Shown: positions 16,976-25,247 of the stretch, piece after piece
Position numbering within the stretch: position 1 is the first letter of the stretch
Layout of the letters: the number at the start of each line of letters is the position of its first letter
Source of the DNA: an uncultured Alkalilimnicola sp.
GTDB lineage: Bacteria > Pseudomonadota > Gammaproteobacteria > Nitrococcales > AK92
Direction: 5' to 3'
Length of the DNA stretch: 64,000 nucleotides
Assembly: GCA_937951875.1 (NCBI GenBank)
Contig: CALGAN010000039.1
Span: 21,302 to 85,301 of the forward strand
Notes under the pieces: generated by a model
Seen by the model: only the letters and a program-made list of their open reading frames with translations
Database searches by the model: none
Told to the model about the DNA's origin: nothing
Program-made: the position numbers and the translations under genes

Positions 16976-17521
16976 CGCTGCAACGGGCCGATCAGCTCGT
17001 CCGCAAGAGTCACGACCCGGTCCTTGCCCCCCCTTTCCGTCGCGCACCACAACGGCCCGATGCTGGAAATCCAAATCCTTAACCCGCAGGCGCACGCTCT
17101 CGATCAACCTCAGCCCTGACCCGTACCGCAGACAGGCGATCAACCAGTACACGCCCGACAGACGCGCAAGCACGCGCCCCACCTCCTCAGGCGTCAGTAC
17201 TACCAGCAGCTTCCGCGGCCTTGCAGCCCGCACAACGCCCTCGATCATGCTAACCGGTTGGTTAAGCACTTGGTCGTACAGAAACACCAAAGCGTTCAGC
17301 GCCTGATTCTGCGTGCTTGCAGCAACGCGCCGCTAGACAGCCAGATGCGTGAGGAACGCCCCTACCTCCGCCGCGCCCATCGCTTCCGGATGGCGCTTGC
17401 CGTGGAACAGGATGTAGCGCCAAACCGACGCCACATACGCCGCCTCCGTTCGAATGCTGTAGTGCCTAACCCGAATGGCCTCACGCAGCCTACTCAGAAA
17501 AGGAGATTCCTTATGTGCCAC
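16970..17521 (-). pseudogene. intI: Degenerate integron integrase
   Basis: Reading leftwards from GTG 17521 (AAGGAGG upstream), the protein matches IntI: HYSIRTEAAYVASVWRYILF, FHGKRHPEAMGAAEVGAFL, then VAASTQNQALNALVFLYDQV and RYGSGLRLIESVRLRVKDLDF with the box I Arg. A TAG at 17335-17333 replaces the expected CAG (Gln). A frame change near 17030 (RDGKGG to KDRVVTL) breaks the frame, and the C-terminal half with the His-Arg-His-Tyr residues is lost at an IS3 remnant. The integrase is therefore dead. Its orientation, leftwards with cassettes to the right, is canonical for an integron. Confidence 0.85.
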
Positions 17522-17790
17522 AGTTTTGCCGCCTCCTTGCTGCTGTGATTATGTTCGGTGCCGCTGGCGCCTATAGCCCAGCCTCGGCAAGCGGCACTAC
17601 ATGTGGCGGAATCTTTCCGCCTATCACCGGCGCGGGCGCTTGGAACGAGCACGCCAACAGCCATGCAGCGTGCATTAGGCTATTGAGCAGGTGCAGGAAT
17701 TTCGACATGATAAACGGCACCGAGCGCCGTGTACGGAGCGAGCCACGGTGCGTGATATGCGGAATTTTTCCGTGCTGGAGTACGGAATAA
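17515..17790 (+). CDS. Possible small secreted Cys-containing protein next to intI
   Basis: An open frame of 91 codons from GTG 17515 encodes a signal-peptide-like stretch (LLAAVIMFGAAGAYSPASAS) followed by a short Cys-containing region. It overlaps the first bases of intI on the other strand and lies where attI and the array leader should be, so it could be chance. No family was recognised. AAGGAG lies upstream but suits a different frame equally well. Confidence 0.25.
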   Translation: MPQFCRLLAAVIMFGAAGAYSPASASGTTCGGIFPPITGAGAWNEHANSHAACIRLLSRCRNFDMINGTERRVRSEPRCVICGIFPCWSTE

Positions 17791-17805
17791 TTCCATCTAC
17801 TACCT

Positions 17806-17812
17806 GTTAGGC
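17806..17812 (+). other. Integron recombination core site, start of cassette 1
   Basis: GTTAGGC matches the GTTRRRY core where cassettes join. It lies between the decayed intI and the first cassette gene, whose ATG follows three bases later. It is either the attI point or the end of a degraded attC. Confidence 0.5.
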
Positions 17813-17815
17813 CTC

Positions 17816-18304
17816 ATGGAACGTTTCAGGAAGCTGCAAGATCAGTACGAAGAATACATGACGCCTATGGCGCGGCGCATAACGGCCGCTCATTGGGATA
17901 GGGCGCGCGCGGTTGCGCTAAGCGGCGCCGGGCTCTCCACTGCCATTGTGTTTTTGTTGACTCAGATCGGCCTTGGGAGCCGTGCCTTATCCATCTCCTT
18001 CTTCTGCGCGGTACTAGCAATTCCGGTCTGGCTCGCGCTCTGGCAAGTTGGGGACGCGTACCTTTTCCACGGCGAGTCTTCCCATACGCACTTCGCCAAA
18101 GTACAAGGCTCGGGCGTGGGTGTGCTTCTATTCCTCTGCGGAGGATTACTGCTCCTCTCCAGCTTCGCGGGTCTTATCTGGCACTTTTCAGCTCTCGCGG
18201 CAGGCGTTTTCTTTATTGCGAGCTTAGCCATGGTCGTTTTCGTCTACAAGCACCAAAATGGCGTGCGCGTCTGGGTGGACAGACACGGCTCGGATGATGC
18301 CTAA
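17816..18304 (+). CDS. Integron cassette: four-helix membrane protein
   Basis: A 162-residue protein of unknown family. A charged N-terminus (about 40 residues) is followed by two hydrophobic helices (LSTAIVFLLTQIGLG and SISFFCAVLAIPVWLALW), a short loop, and two more (GVGVLLFLCGGLLLLSSFAGLIW and AAGVFFIASLAMVVFVY). The gene fills the space between the GTTAGGC core and a clear attC, and its stop codon lies inside the attC, as is usual for cassette genes. GC content is below that of the chromosome. No function can be assigned. Confidence 0.7.
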   Translation: MERFRKLQDQYEEYMTPMARRITAAHWDRARAVALSGAGLSTAIVFLLTQIGLGSRALSISFFCAVLAIPVWLALWQVGDAYLFHGESSHTHFAKVQGSGVGVLLFLCGGLLLLSSFAGLIWHFSALAAGVFFIASLAMVVFVYKHQNGVRVWVDRHGSDDA

Positions 18305-18356
18305 CAATTCGTCCAAGCCGACGCTGCTTCGCGGCGCGGCTTAATTCACACGTAGG
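18299..18356 (+). repeat. attC recombination site, cassette 1
   Basis: GCCTAAC, then CAAGCCGACGC, a TTCG-containing centre, GCGCGGCTTAATTC and the end ACGTAGGA. This is the imperfect-palindrome form of a 59-base-element. The terminal core lacks one T (GTAGG for GTTAGG). Confidence 0.85.
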
Positions 18357-18363
18357 AGAAGGT

Positions 18364-18814
18364 ATGCCCGCATACTTCTTTGAAACTTACGTCGTACCTG
18401 CCTATGAGGAATGGAGAAACCCCCCATGACCTTAGACTCGCAAAAATATTGGCAGCTGAATTAAACAATATCGCTGAGCACTATTGGAAACTCGTTTATC
18501 CAATTTCTCCAGGCAAGGTTGGCTCAACTAAAACTCCCACAGAGTACAGAGACCACCTCGCAGCCATACTCCCAGGTTTTGGCCTCATCAGAGATGTAGC
18601 AGATAGCCATAAGCACCTATTCCTTGACAGAACGTCCGCAAAAGTGAAAAGCGACAACGACATCACAGTTGAGACAATTGGTTTCGGCCAGGGATATGGA
18701 TTGTGCTACGGCGGGGGAGAAATCGTTGCAGCAAGACTAAAAAATGGCGAAACAGCGTATTTTGATGTATTCGCTGAGCGTGTCTACCAATACTGGAAGG
18801 CGTTAGTCACCTAA
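18364..18814 (+). pseudogene. Integron cassette: conserved hypothetical gene, frameshifted
   Basis: From ATG 18364 (AGGAGA upstream) the frame reads MPAYFFETYVVPAYEEWRNP and then stops just after a run of six C at 18420-18425. Removing one C gives continuous reading into NPHDLRLAKILAAELNNIAE and on to YQYWKALVT at 18814, about 150 residues in total. The N-terminal sequence resembles cassette-borne hypothetical proteins that I recall but cannot name. A single-base change at a homopolymer therefore splits the gene; a true mutation, a sequencing error and programmed slippage are all possible. An ATG at 18380 opens the downstream frame without an obvious ribosome site. Confidence 0.7.
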
Positions 18815-18867
18815 AAAACCATCCAAGCGGACTCGCTAAAGCGACCCACCTAATTTAAACGCTAGCT
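18810..18867 (+). repeat. attC recombination site, cassette 2
   Basis: CCTAAAA, then CAAGCGGACTCGC, TAAA, GCGACCCACCTAATT and GCTAGCT. The layout of an attC is clear but both cores deviate from consensus (GCTAGC for GTTAGG), so excision efficiency may be low. Confidence 0.7.
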
Positions 18868-18881
18868 CATTGGAGTAATTG

Positions 18882-19688
18882 ATGGGTTGGGTCTTTCAGG
18901 GAAATCCTAAGACGTTCGACATCGACGACTACCTGTCTCGATATCCGGAGCTCGTCTATTGGCGAACTCCTCGATACACCGCGGACATTGCTGTCGGAGA
19001 TCGCGCTTTTCTTTGGCGTGCTGGCAAAGAGTCAGGCGCAATAGCGATAGGTCGCGTGGTGGAGTCGCCGACACCTGCCAATCGTGTTCAGTACCCAGAT
19101 GCGCTCGGAGACGATCTTTGGATCGCTGAGCGACCAGGCCCGGCTGAGAAAAAGACAGGAATCCGCATTGAGGAGCTTCGTATCGCGCCATCCGAAATGG
19201 TGCCTCGAAGTTTAGTAAAAGCAGATTCTCTGCTTGCCACGACAACGCTCATAACCATGCCGAACGGCACGGTTTTTAGGCTGTCGCCTCAGGAGACAGA
19301 AGCACTTGAAAGGCTTTGGGGTTTTCCTTCTGCACTCACGGAGGCGTCATCCATATCCGAAGGCGAACGCAAGCTAAGAGCCCATTTCTTACGTGAGCGA
19401 TCTCCGAGACTTAGGGCCGATAAGCTCGCAGCATTCCGTTCTGAGCACGGGCAGTTACGGTGCGAGATATGCGGTCATGCCGAGAGTGGCGCGTATCCAC
19501 CGCGCTTCGCAGATAAAATGTTTGAAGTTCACCATCGTGCACCCTTGGCCAAAGCCACTGAGCCAGTTCGCACCACGTTGGCCGACCTCGCAGTGCTTTG
19601 TGCAAATTGCCATCGCGCAGTGCATTCAACCAAAGATGTCGAGGACAACTTTAACTGTCTAGCTAATCACTTCTTAGAGCGGAGCTAA
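18882..19688 (+). CDS. Integron cassette: EVE-HNH modification-dependent endonuclease
   Basis: A 268-residue two-domain protein. Residues 1-115 fit an EVE/PUA-like modified-base reader (GWVFQGNPKTFDIDDYL, DRAFLWRAGKESGAIAIGRV). The C-terminus is an HNH nuclease: CEIC at 194-197, VHH at 216-218 and CANCH at 240-244 with His248, a zinc-ribbon betabetaalpha-metal site. EVE-HNH fusions such as VcaM4I are known type IV-like enzymes that cut DNA carrying modified cytosine. The cassette position suggests a mobile phage-defence gene. GGAG precedes ATG 18882 by six bases. All metal-site residues appear present, so it should be active. Confidence 0.85.
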   Translation: MGWVFQGNPKTFDIDDYLSRYPELVYWRTPRYTADIAVGDRAFLWRAGKESGAIAIGRVVESPTPANRVQYPDALGDDLWIAERPGPAEKKTGIRIEELRIAPSEMVPRSLVKADSLLATTTLITMPNGTVFRLSPQETEALERLWGFPSALTEASSISEGERKLRAHFLRERSPRLRADKLAAFRSEHGQLRCEICGHAESGAYPPRFADKMFEVHHRAPLAKATEPVRTTLADLAVLCANCHRAVHSTKDVEDNFNCLANHFLERS

Positions 19689-19750
19689 CAACAGGTTGCA
19701 TCCGACGCGCCCGCCTTCGGCGGTCACGCGACTGAACCTGGGCATTAGGC
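19684..19750 (+). repeat. attC recombination site, cassette 3
   Basis: GCTAACA, CATCCGACGCGCCCGCC, a TTCG loop, GGCGGTCACGCG, and the end ATTAGGC. It is a good attC hairpin; the final core has A in place of the usual G at the crossover position. Confidence 0.75.
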
Positions 19751-19760
19751 GCTGAAGAAC

Positions 19761-20350
19761 ATGGATCTGCCTCGTCTTGATCCTGACAACTATGGAAACG
19801 AGCACCTCCACACGCTACTCCGACGCGTCCATCCCGACGATGTTCACCCCTTTGTTGAGAAGTTGACCAAACAGCCGCTTCGCGATCGTTTTCATACCTA
19901 TCAAGAACTTCTGATTGGAGTTCATCTTAGAGACCGCGGATTCGATGCGCACTATGAACAGGCTATCTTCGGTCAGACGCTGACTTGTCGCTCATTGACT
20001 CCGGCGGCAATCTCATGGAGTTAATAGACGTTCTCACGCTTCAACAGCGGCATGACAAGGATGTTGAGATCAGTGCTGCGATAAGGGCGGAACGCCTCTG
20101 GGCACGTTGGATAATCGTGCCACCGGATCACATTTTCAGGAAGCTGAACGATAAGGCAGGTCAGTATTCTGGCTTAGCCAGGCAGAAAGGCATCCCGTAT
20201 GTACTCGCCGCGTACGGAGAATTCACTGCGGCTATTGCTCTGCAGGAGATTGAACAGGTTCTTCTTTTTCAGCAAGGATTTTCTCCGCCCATCCCGATTC
20301 TTCCCTGTCCGTCCCGATCCATCACGGAAATATCGCGCACGCCCTGGTAG
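19761..20350 (+). pseudogene. Integron cassette: hypothetical gene, frameshifted
   Basis: ATG 19761 opens MDLPRLDPDNYGNEHLHTLL and continues to QAIFGQTL at about 19981. The sequence then makes sense only in another frame: DLSLIDSGGNLMELIDVLTL and on to the stop at 20350. Both halves read as one cytosolic protein of about 195 residues with a DUF-like DSGG segment. The last 30 residues are Pro/Ser-rich and unlike the rest, so the 3' end may also be altered. No attC follows, so the array is truncated here. Function unknown. Confidence 0.6.
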
Positions 20351-20543
20351 ATTTATCTCGCTCCCGCACAGCCTTTGCTGACGAACCAGCGCTATTTGCC
20401 GCCGATCCATTCCCGCACATGGCCGCCGGGGTCGCCGCCATGGCATTGCCATAGCCCGACAGCGGGAAGATAGACACCAGCCGCCTCGCACCGGTGAGGC
20501 GTGCGTGGCACAGCGCGGCGAGAGAGGCGGCTGGGTTCGGGCT
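20351..20543. other. Right boundary of the decayed integron, no gene seen
   Basis: No attC-like palindrome or convincing frame occurs here. Composition returns to high GC around 20480, which marks the return to chromosomal backbone before the PhnA-like gene. Confidence 0.4.
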
Positions 20544-20885
20544 TCAGGCTTTCTTCACGAACTCCGACTTCAGCTTCATCGGGCCGATGCCGTCGATCTT
20601 GCAGTCGATGTTGTGATCACCCTCGACCAGGCGGATGTTCTTGACCTTGGTGCCGACCTTGACCACCAGGGACGAGCCCTTGACCTTCAGGTCCTTGATC
20701 ACCGTCACCGAGTCGCCGTCGGCGAGCACGTTGCCGTAGGCGTCCTTGACCACGCCCTCGCTCTCCCCCGACTCGGCGACGGCGTCTCCGCTCCATTCAT
20801 GGCCGCACTCGGGGCAGACCAGCATGAGCCCGTCCTGATAGGTGTATGCCGAATCGCAGGACGGACAGTTGGGCAAAGCGCTCAT
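20544..20885 (-). CDS. phnA: PhnA/YjdM-type zinc-ribbon protein
   Basis: A 113-residue protein with an N-terminal zinc ribbon (CPSC ... CPECGHEW) and the conserved PhnA core DAYGNVLADGDSVTVIKDLKVKG ... VKNIRLVEGDHNIDCKIDG. Length and motifs match YjdM/PhnA, once linked to alkylphosphonate use and now of uncertain function. It stands alone between the decayed integron and the glutaredoxin gene. AGGAGA lies just upstream of the ATG. Confidence 0.92.
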   Translation of the reverse strand: MSALPNCPSCDSAYTYQDGLMLVCPECGHEWSGDAVAESGESEGVVKDAYGNVLADGDSVTVIKDLKVKGSSLVVKVGTKVKNIRLVEGDHNIDCKIDGIGPMKLKSEFVKKA

Positions 20886-20990
20886 GGGATTCCTCTCCTA
20901 AACGACGATCCTGCCGCGCCGTCGGCACGGCAGCCGGCCGCATCATCGACGATCGGCGGCGCGAACGCCAGTGCTGCGAGCGCGCAAAGA

Positions 20991-21025
20991 AAAAGGGGCC
21001 GGTCGCGTGACCGCCCCTTTTTTAG
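20991..21025 (-). terminator. Bidirectional intrinsic terminator
   Basis: GGGG-C-CGGTC / GACCG-CCCC stem (one bulge) is flanked by an A-run on the left and a run of six T on the right. It lies downstream of the glutaredoxin gene on the minus strand and upstream of phnA. Confidence 0.75.
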
Positions 21026-21233
21026 GATCGCATCCAAGCACGGGCTTCCATGCCCTGTGGCCATCCTGGCCGGCGCGCTTCCTTTTCACTTCCCTAGTGA
21101 ACGCCTTGCTTGTGAACGCCTGTGAGACACATTCTAAATACTGCTCATCGATACGTCTGTAAGAAATTTCTGACATTGTTTGTAAGCCATCGGATGGTCG
21201 CGCCCCACACCTCCACCAACGGCGCCGCCTCCC

Positions 21234-21560
21234 TCAGCGCAGCAGCTTGACCATGCGCTCGCGGTCGTAGCCGTAGACCACCTGCTCGCCCACCTTCAGC
21301 ACCGGAACGCCGCGCCCCCGGAGCGCCTCGAATTGCCGCCGTCCCTCCTCGGAACGCTCGATGTCGTATTCGAGATACTCCACCCCCAGGTCGGCCAGCA
21401 GCTCGCGGGTCTTGGCGCAGTAGCCGCACCAGGCGGTGGCGTACAGCACCACCTCGCCCCGCTCAGTGTCCGCCGCCGGCGACGCGAACACGGCTTCGAT
21501 CTTGTCGCGGGTCTGGTAGAGCGCCAGCCCCGCTACGGCGATCAATAGCAGCTTTTTCAT
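21234..21560 (-). CDS. Membrane-anchored glutaredoxin-like thiol oxidoreductase
   Basis: A 108-residue protein. An N-terminal hydrophobic helix (LLLIAVAGLALY) acts as signal or anchor and is followed by a glutaredoxin fold: EVVLYATAWCGYCAKTRELLADLGV with the redox CGYC, then GVPVLKVGEQVVYGYD with the cis-Pro loop. The active site CxxC is intact. Two ATGs (21566 and 21560) are available; the second has better spacing from GAAGGG. It probably acts on disulfides or glutathione adducts at the inner membrane. It is divergent from the TRAP operon. Confidence 0.85.
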   Translation of the reverse strand: MKKLLLIAVAGLALYQTRDKIEAVFASPAADTERGEVVLYATAWCGYCAKTRELLADLGVEYLEYDIERSEEGRRQFEALRGRGVPVLKVGEQVVYGYDRERMVKLLR

Positions 21561-21661
21561 ATGCATATCCCTTCGACCGCTGCCGGCGAGCCCACACCTC
21601 CGGGCCCGGCTCGTGCGCCGCAGTATAGATGCCGGACCGAGCATTCTCGCCCAACATCATC

Positions 21662-21700
21662 CATTCTTTTTATAAGCCGCCTCCGAAACCTTGATTTGAG
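21662..21700. promoter_or_regulatory. Candidate LysR operator upstream of the TRAP operon
   Basis: This 39-base block aligns without gaps to 26166-26204 at the lysR promoter (about 29 of 39 identical, ending in identical TTGATTTGAG). The shared block in two promoter regions of one functional cluster suggests a common regulator. The rest of the 21561-21966 interval holds no gene; it contains a CCTCCCCC/GGGGGGA palindrome near 21772-21786. Confidence 0.5.
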
Positions 21701-21966
21701 TCGTCGTCCGGAGCCTCGCATCCTCGGGAGAAAGGCCGTTCGACATTGCAACAACAATAATTTGCCAACATCCCTCCCCCAGGGGGGATGATGATTGGCG
21801 GACATAGAAGCGGCCCGGCTCGAACGGCGCCGGACCGCGCACCGAACACGCAAGCCGACCCGCTCGGCGCGTGCATAAGCGGCCGCAGAGCCGCGTTGAT
21901 AACGACAACGCCGCACGCCCGGCCCAGCACACCGGGAAAGCGCGGCAACGATAAGGAGGAGACACG

Positions 21967-23166
21967 ATGCACAAGAAACCCCTGCTGACGGCGATCGCCA
22001 GCGGCTTGGCGCTCACGCTCGGCGTGACGCTGAGCGGCTTGGCGCAGGCCCAGGACAAAGACTTCAAGTGGCCGCGGATGCTGCGCGTGGCCACGCCCGG
22101 CACCGCCAGCGGCAGCTTCGCCTCGACCAACGGTTGGGCGCCGCTGCTGCAGAAAGACACCGGCATGTCGGTGCGGGTGATGCCGGAGGACAGCGAGACC
22201 GTCCGCTACAGCCGCCTGACCCAGCAGAAGCAGTTCGACCTGGCCTCGATCTCCAGCGCCGAGGCCCGCTACCAGATCGAGGGCGTCGACGGCTACGCCG
22301 GCGTCCAGCCCGCGCCGCTGCGCATCGTCTGGCACCACAACGACACGCCGTGGGTGTTCCTGACCCGGGGCGATTCCAAGATCAAGACCATCTACGATCT
22401 CAAGCGCAAGGGCATCAAGATCTCGCTCTCCAGCCAGTCGCCCCCCATGATGCGCGCGGTGCAGGAGGCGCTGCCGGCGTTCCTCGGCCTGACGCCGGAG
22501 CAAGCGGCCGAGATGTGGACCTTCGTGCCGGCCGGCAGCTACGTGGAGAACTGCCGCTCGGTGACCGACGGCCGCACCGACGTGGCCTGGTGCGCCAGCG
22601 TCAGCGCCGTGGTGACCGAGATGGAGGGCAGCCCCGGCGGCATCCGCGTGCTCGACATGCCGCTCAGCGACAAGGAGGCCTGGAACGGCTGGCTGAGCGT
22701 GCGGCCCGAGCACATCCCGGCCAAGGTCGGCATCGGCGCCAAGTCCACGCTCGGCACCGAGGGCCTGGTGTCGAACTTCCTCTATTGGACCCGCCCGGAC
22801 GTCGACGCGGACCTGGTCTACAACCTGGCCAAGTGGCTCCACCAGAGCTACGACGCCTACAAGGGCACCCACACCCTCGCCGCCCGCATGTCGGTCGATC
22901 TGTTCCGCGAGTACCTCGACCGCAGCCCGATGCCGGTGCACGAAGGCACGATCCGCTACCTGCGCGAGATCGGCAAGTGGACCGACGAGGACGACAAGTG
23001 GAACCAAGAGGCGATCGAGCGCATGGACGCTTGGATGAAGGCGCGTGAAAAGGCGCTGGCCGAAGCCAAGGCCAAGGGCGTGAAGATCCACTGGGAGAAC
23101 CCGGAGTTCATGGCGATCATGAAAGCCCACACCAAGGATCTCCCGGTCTTCCGCACGCGGCTGTAA
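21967..23166 (+). CDS. TAXI-family TRAP transporter solute-binding protein
   Basis: A 399-residue periplasmic protein. The signal peptide (LLTAIASGLALTLGVTLSGLAQAQ) precedes a TAXI/NMT1-like binding fold: LRVATPGTASGSFASTNGWAPLL near the N-terminus, then IYDLKRKGIKISLSS and FVPAGSYVENCRSVTDGRTDVAWCA. It is longer than most TAXI proteins, with a C-terminal helical extension rich in Lys and Glu. AAGGAGGAG precedes the ATG. The fused permease gene follows 114 bases downstream. TAXI systems take up carboxylates or aromatic acids driven by ion gradients; the ligand is unknown. Confidence 0.9.
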   Translation: MHKKPLLTAIASGLALTLGVTLSGLAQAQDKDFKWPRMLRVATPGTASGSFASTNGWAPLLQKDTGMSVRVMPEDSETVRYSRLTQQKQFDLASISSAEARYQIEGVDGYAGVQPAPLRIVWHHNDTPWVFLTRGDSKIKTIYDLKRKGIKISLSSQSPPMMRAVQEALPAFLGLTPEQAAEMWTFVPAGSYVENCRSVTDGRTDVAWCASVSAVVTEMEGSPGGIRVLDMPLSDKEAWNGWLSVRPEHIPAKVGIGAKSTLGTEGLVSNFLYWTRPDVDADLVYNLAKWLHQSYDAYKGTHTLAARMSVDLFREYLDRSPMPVHEGTIRYLREIGKWTDEDDKWNQEAIERMDAWMKAREKALAEAKAKGVKIHWENPEFMAIMKAHTKDLPVFRTRL

Positions 23167-23280
23167 GCCGGCGTCGCCACCTCATGGGCCGGCGCGGTCG
23201 GTATGACCGCGCCCCTTTTCCAACAACGCGCGCGGCGCGCCGTGGCCGCCGCGGACACGGCTACGCCTAGAGGACCTGCC

Positions 23281-25206
23281 ATGCAGCCGACCGACCGTCC
23301 CGAAGACGTGCTGCCGCAATCCGAGCTGACCCGCCTGGGCTCGCTCTACAGCTGGCAAAGCATTCTGTTCATCGCGCTCACCCTGCTCGGCCTGGGGGCC
23401 GGCATCTACTACATCTTCGGCTTCACCTGGAACGGCGAGCGCCTGCTCGAAGGCGAGTATTACTGGATCTTCATCGGCCTGTTCGCGGCCGCGTCCTTCA
23501 TCGCCATGCCGGCCAGGCGCAAGACCAAGCATGTCGCGTTCTACGACCTCGTCCTGGCGGCGATCTCGCTGGCCATCGGCGTCTACTTCTCGCTCAACGC
23601 CCGCGACATGGTGATCGTCGGCTGGACCGACGTACCGGTCGGCGTAGTCGTCTGGCTGCTGATGCTGGAGCTGTCGCGGCGCAGCGGCGGCGTGCCGTTC
23701 TTCCTGGTGGTGCTGCTGCTCGGCCTCTACCCGGTGGTGGCGCACCTCCTCCCGGGCCTGCTCGAGGGCATGAACTACGACTTCGCCCAGACCATCGAAG
23801 CGCACGTGTTCCGCTCCGAGGGCATGATGGGCATCACCACCAAGATCGTCGCCGAGATCATCCTCGGCTTCCTGGTGTTCGCCGGCGTGCTGATCGCCAC
23901 CGGCGCGGGCAATTTCTTCATCGATCTGGCCAATTCCGGCTTCGGGCGGTTCCGCGGCGGACCGGCCAAGGTGTCGGTGGTGGCCAGCGCCTTCTTCGGC
24001 AGCCTGAGCGGCAGCGTGTTCTCCAACATCGCTGGCACCGGCTCGATCACCATCCGCACCATGAAGAAGATCGGCTACCCGCCGCACTACGCCGGCGCCA
24101 TCGAGGCCTGTGCCTCCACCGGCGGCGTGATCATGCCGCCGGTGATGGGCGCAATCGCCTTCGTCATGGCGGTGACCATCGGCGTGGAGTACCGCGTGGT
24201 GCTGCTCGCGGCGATCCTCCCCTCGCTCCTCTACTACCTGGGTCTGCTGCTGCAGGTGGACGCCTACGCCGCGCGCGCCGGGCTCAAGGGCATGGCGCCG
24301 GAGGATACGCCGCGCTTCAAGGACGTGATCGGCCGCGGCTGGCCCTATTTGATCGTGCTGATCTTCCTGACCTGGGGCCTGCTGTACATGCGCTGGGAGT
24401 TCTACGCGCCCTGGTACGCCAGCGCGCTGATGATCGGCCTGTCGTTCCTGCGCCGTGACACCTGGCTGACGCCGCGCAAGCTGCTGGAGACCGTGCGCGA
24501 GATCGGCGTGCTGGTGGCGCAGACGGCGGCGATCATCCTGCCGGTGGCGTTCGTGGTGAGCGGCCTGACCATCACCGGCGTCACCGGCTCGGTGACCTCC
24601 GGCCTGGTCAACCTGGGCGGCGGCAACCTCTACCTGGTGATCCTGTTCGGCATACTGGCCTGCTTCGTCATGGGCATGGCCGGGCTGGCGATCGTCGCCT
24701 ACATCTTCCTCGCCGTGACCATGGCGCCGGCCATCATCACCTTGGGCAACCTGAACGAGGTGGCGGTGCACCTGTTCATCGTCTATTACGCGATGCTGTC
24801 GGTGCTCACCCCGCCGGTGGCCACCGCCGCCTTCCTGGCCGCCACCCTGGCCGGCGCGCCGCCGATGAAGACCGCGGTCACCGCCATGCGCCTGGGCGTG
24901 GTGATCTTCTTCATCCCGTTGTTCTTCCTGTTCCAGCCCTCGCTGGTGCTGCAGGGCGACCTGACGCCGCTGGTCTACATCCTGCCGTCGCTGGTAGTGG
25001 GCATCGCCATGATCGCTGGCGGCTTAGAGGGCTACCTGCTCGGCGTCGGCCGGGTGAACGGCTGGCTGCGGCCGGCGCTGGTGGTGGCCGGCTTCATCCT
25101 CGGCTTCCCGGGGCTGCTCATGACGCTGATCGGCATCCCGCTGGCGGTGATAACCATCGCCTTGGTGTGGATGGACAACCGGAAGGCGCGCACCGTGCCG
25201 GCCTGA
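23281..25206 (+). CDS. TRAP transporter fused permease (DctQM)
   Basis: A 641-residue integral membrane protein. About four to five N-terminal helices correspond to the small DctQ subunit and are fused to a 12-helix DctM-type subunit. Diagnostic DctM motifs include FFGSLSGSVFSNIAGTGSITIRTMKKIGYPP and ASTGGVIMPPVMGAIAFVM, repeated as ITGVTGSVTSGL and LTPPVATAAFLAA. Length is typical for TAXI-associated fused permeases. The ATG at 23281 has AGAGGA at good spacing; the frame is open further upstream but poorly supported. It works with the solute-binding protein encoded just upstream. Confidence 0.92.
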   Translation: MQPTDRPEDVLPQSELTRLGSLYSWQSILFIALTLLGLGAGIYYIFGFTWNGERLLEGEYYWIFIGLFAAASFIAMPARRKTKHVAFYDLVLAAISLAIGVYFSLNARDMVIVGWTDVPVGVVVWLLMLELSRRSGGVPFFLVVLLLGLYPVVAHLLPGLLEGMNYDFAQTIEAHVFRSEGMMGITTKIVAEIILGFLVFAGVLIATGAGNFFIDLANSGFGRFRGGPAKVSVVASAFFGSLSGSVFSNIAGTGSITIRTMKKIGYPPHYAGAIEACASTGGVIMPPVMGAIAFVMAVTIGVEYRVVLLAAILPSLLYYLGLLLQVDAYAARAGLKGMAPEDTPRFKDVIGRGWPYLIVLIFLTWGLLYMRWEFYAPWYASALMIGLSFLRRDTWLTPRKLLETVREIGVLVAQTAAIILPVAFVVSGLTITGVTGSVTSGLVNLGGGNLYLVILFGILACFVMGMAGLAIVAYIFLAVTMAPAIITLGNLNEVAVHLFIVYYAMLSVLTPPVATAAFLAATLAGAPPMKTAVTAMRLGVVIFFIPLFFLFQPSLVLQGDLTPLVYILPSLVVGIAMIAGGLEGYLLGVGRVNGWLRPALVVAGFILGFPGLLMTLIGIPLAVITIALVWMDNRKARTVPA

Positions 25207-25217
25207 GCCGGCGCAAG

Positions 25218-25241
25218 GCGGGCCGCCGCGTGGCGGCCCGC
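25218..25241 (+). terminator. Intrinsic terminator after the TRAP operon
   Basis: GCGGGCCGCC-GCGT-GGCGGCCCGC is a perfect 10-bp stem followed by TCTTCTT, between convergent stop codons. Confidence 0.75.
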
Positions 25242-25247
25242 TCTTCT

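Noticed and set aside
20174..20491. Minus-strand frame opposite the fourth cassette end
   Set aside because: It is antisense to the DSGG-type cassette protein and has no recognisable motif.
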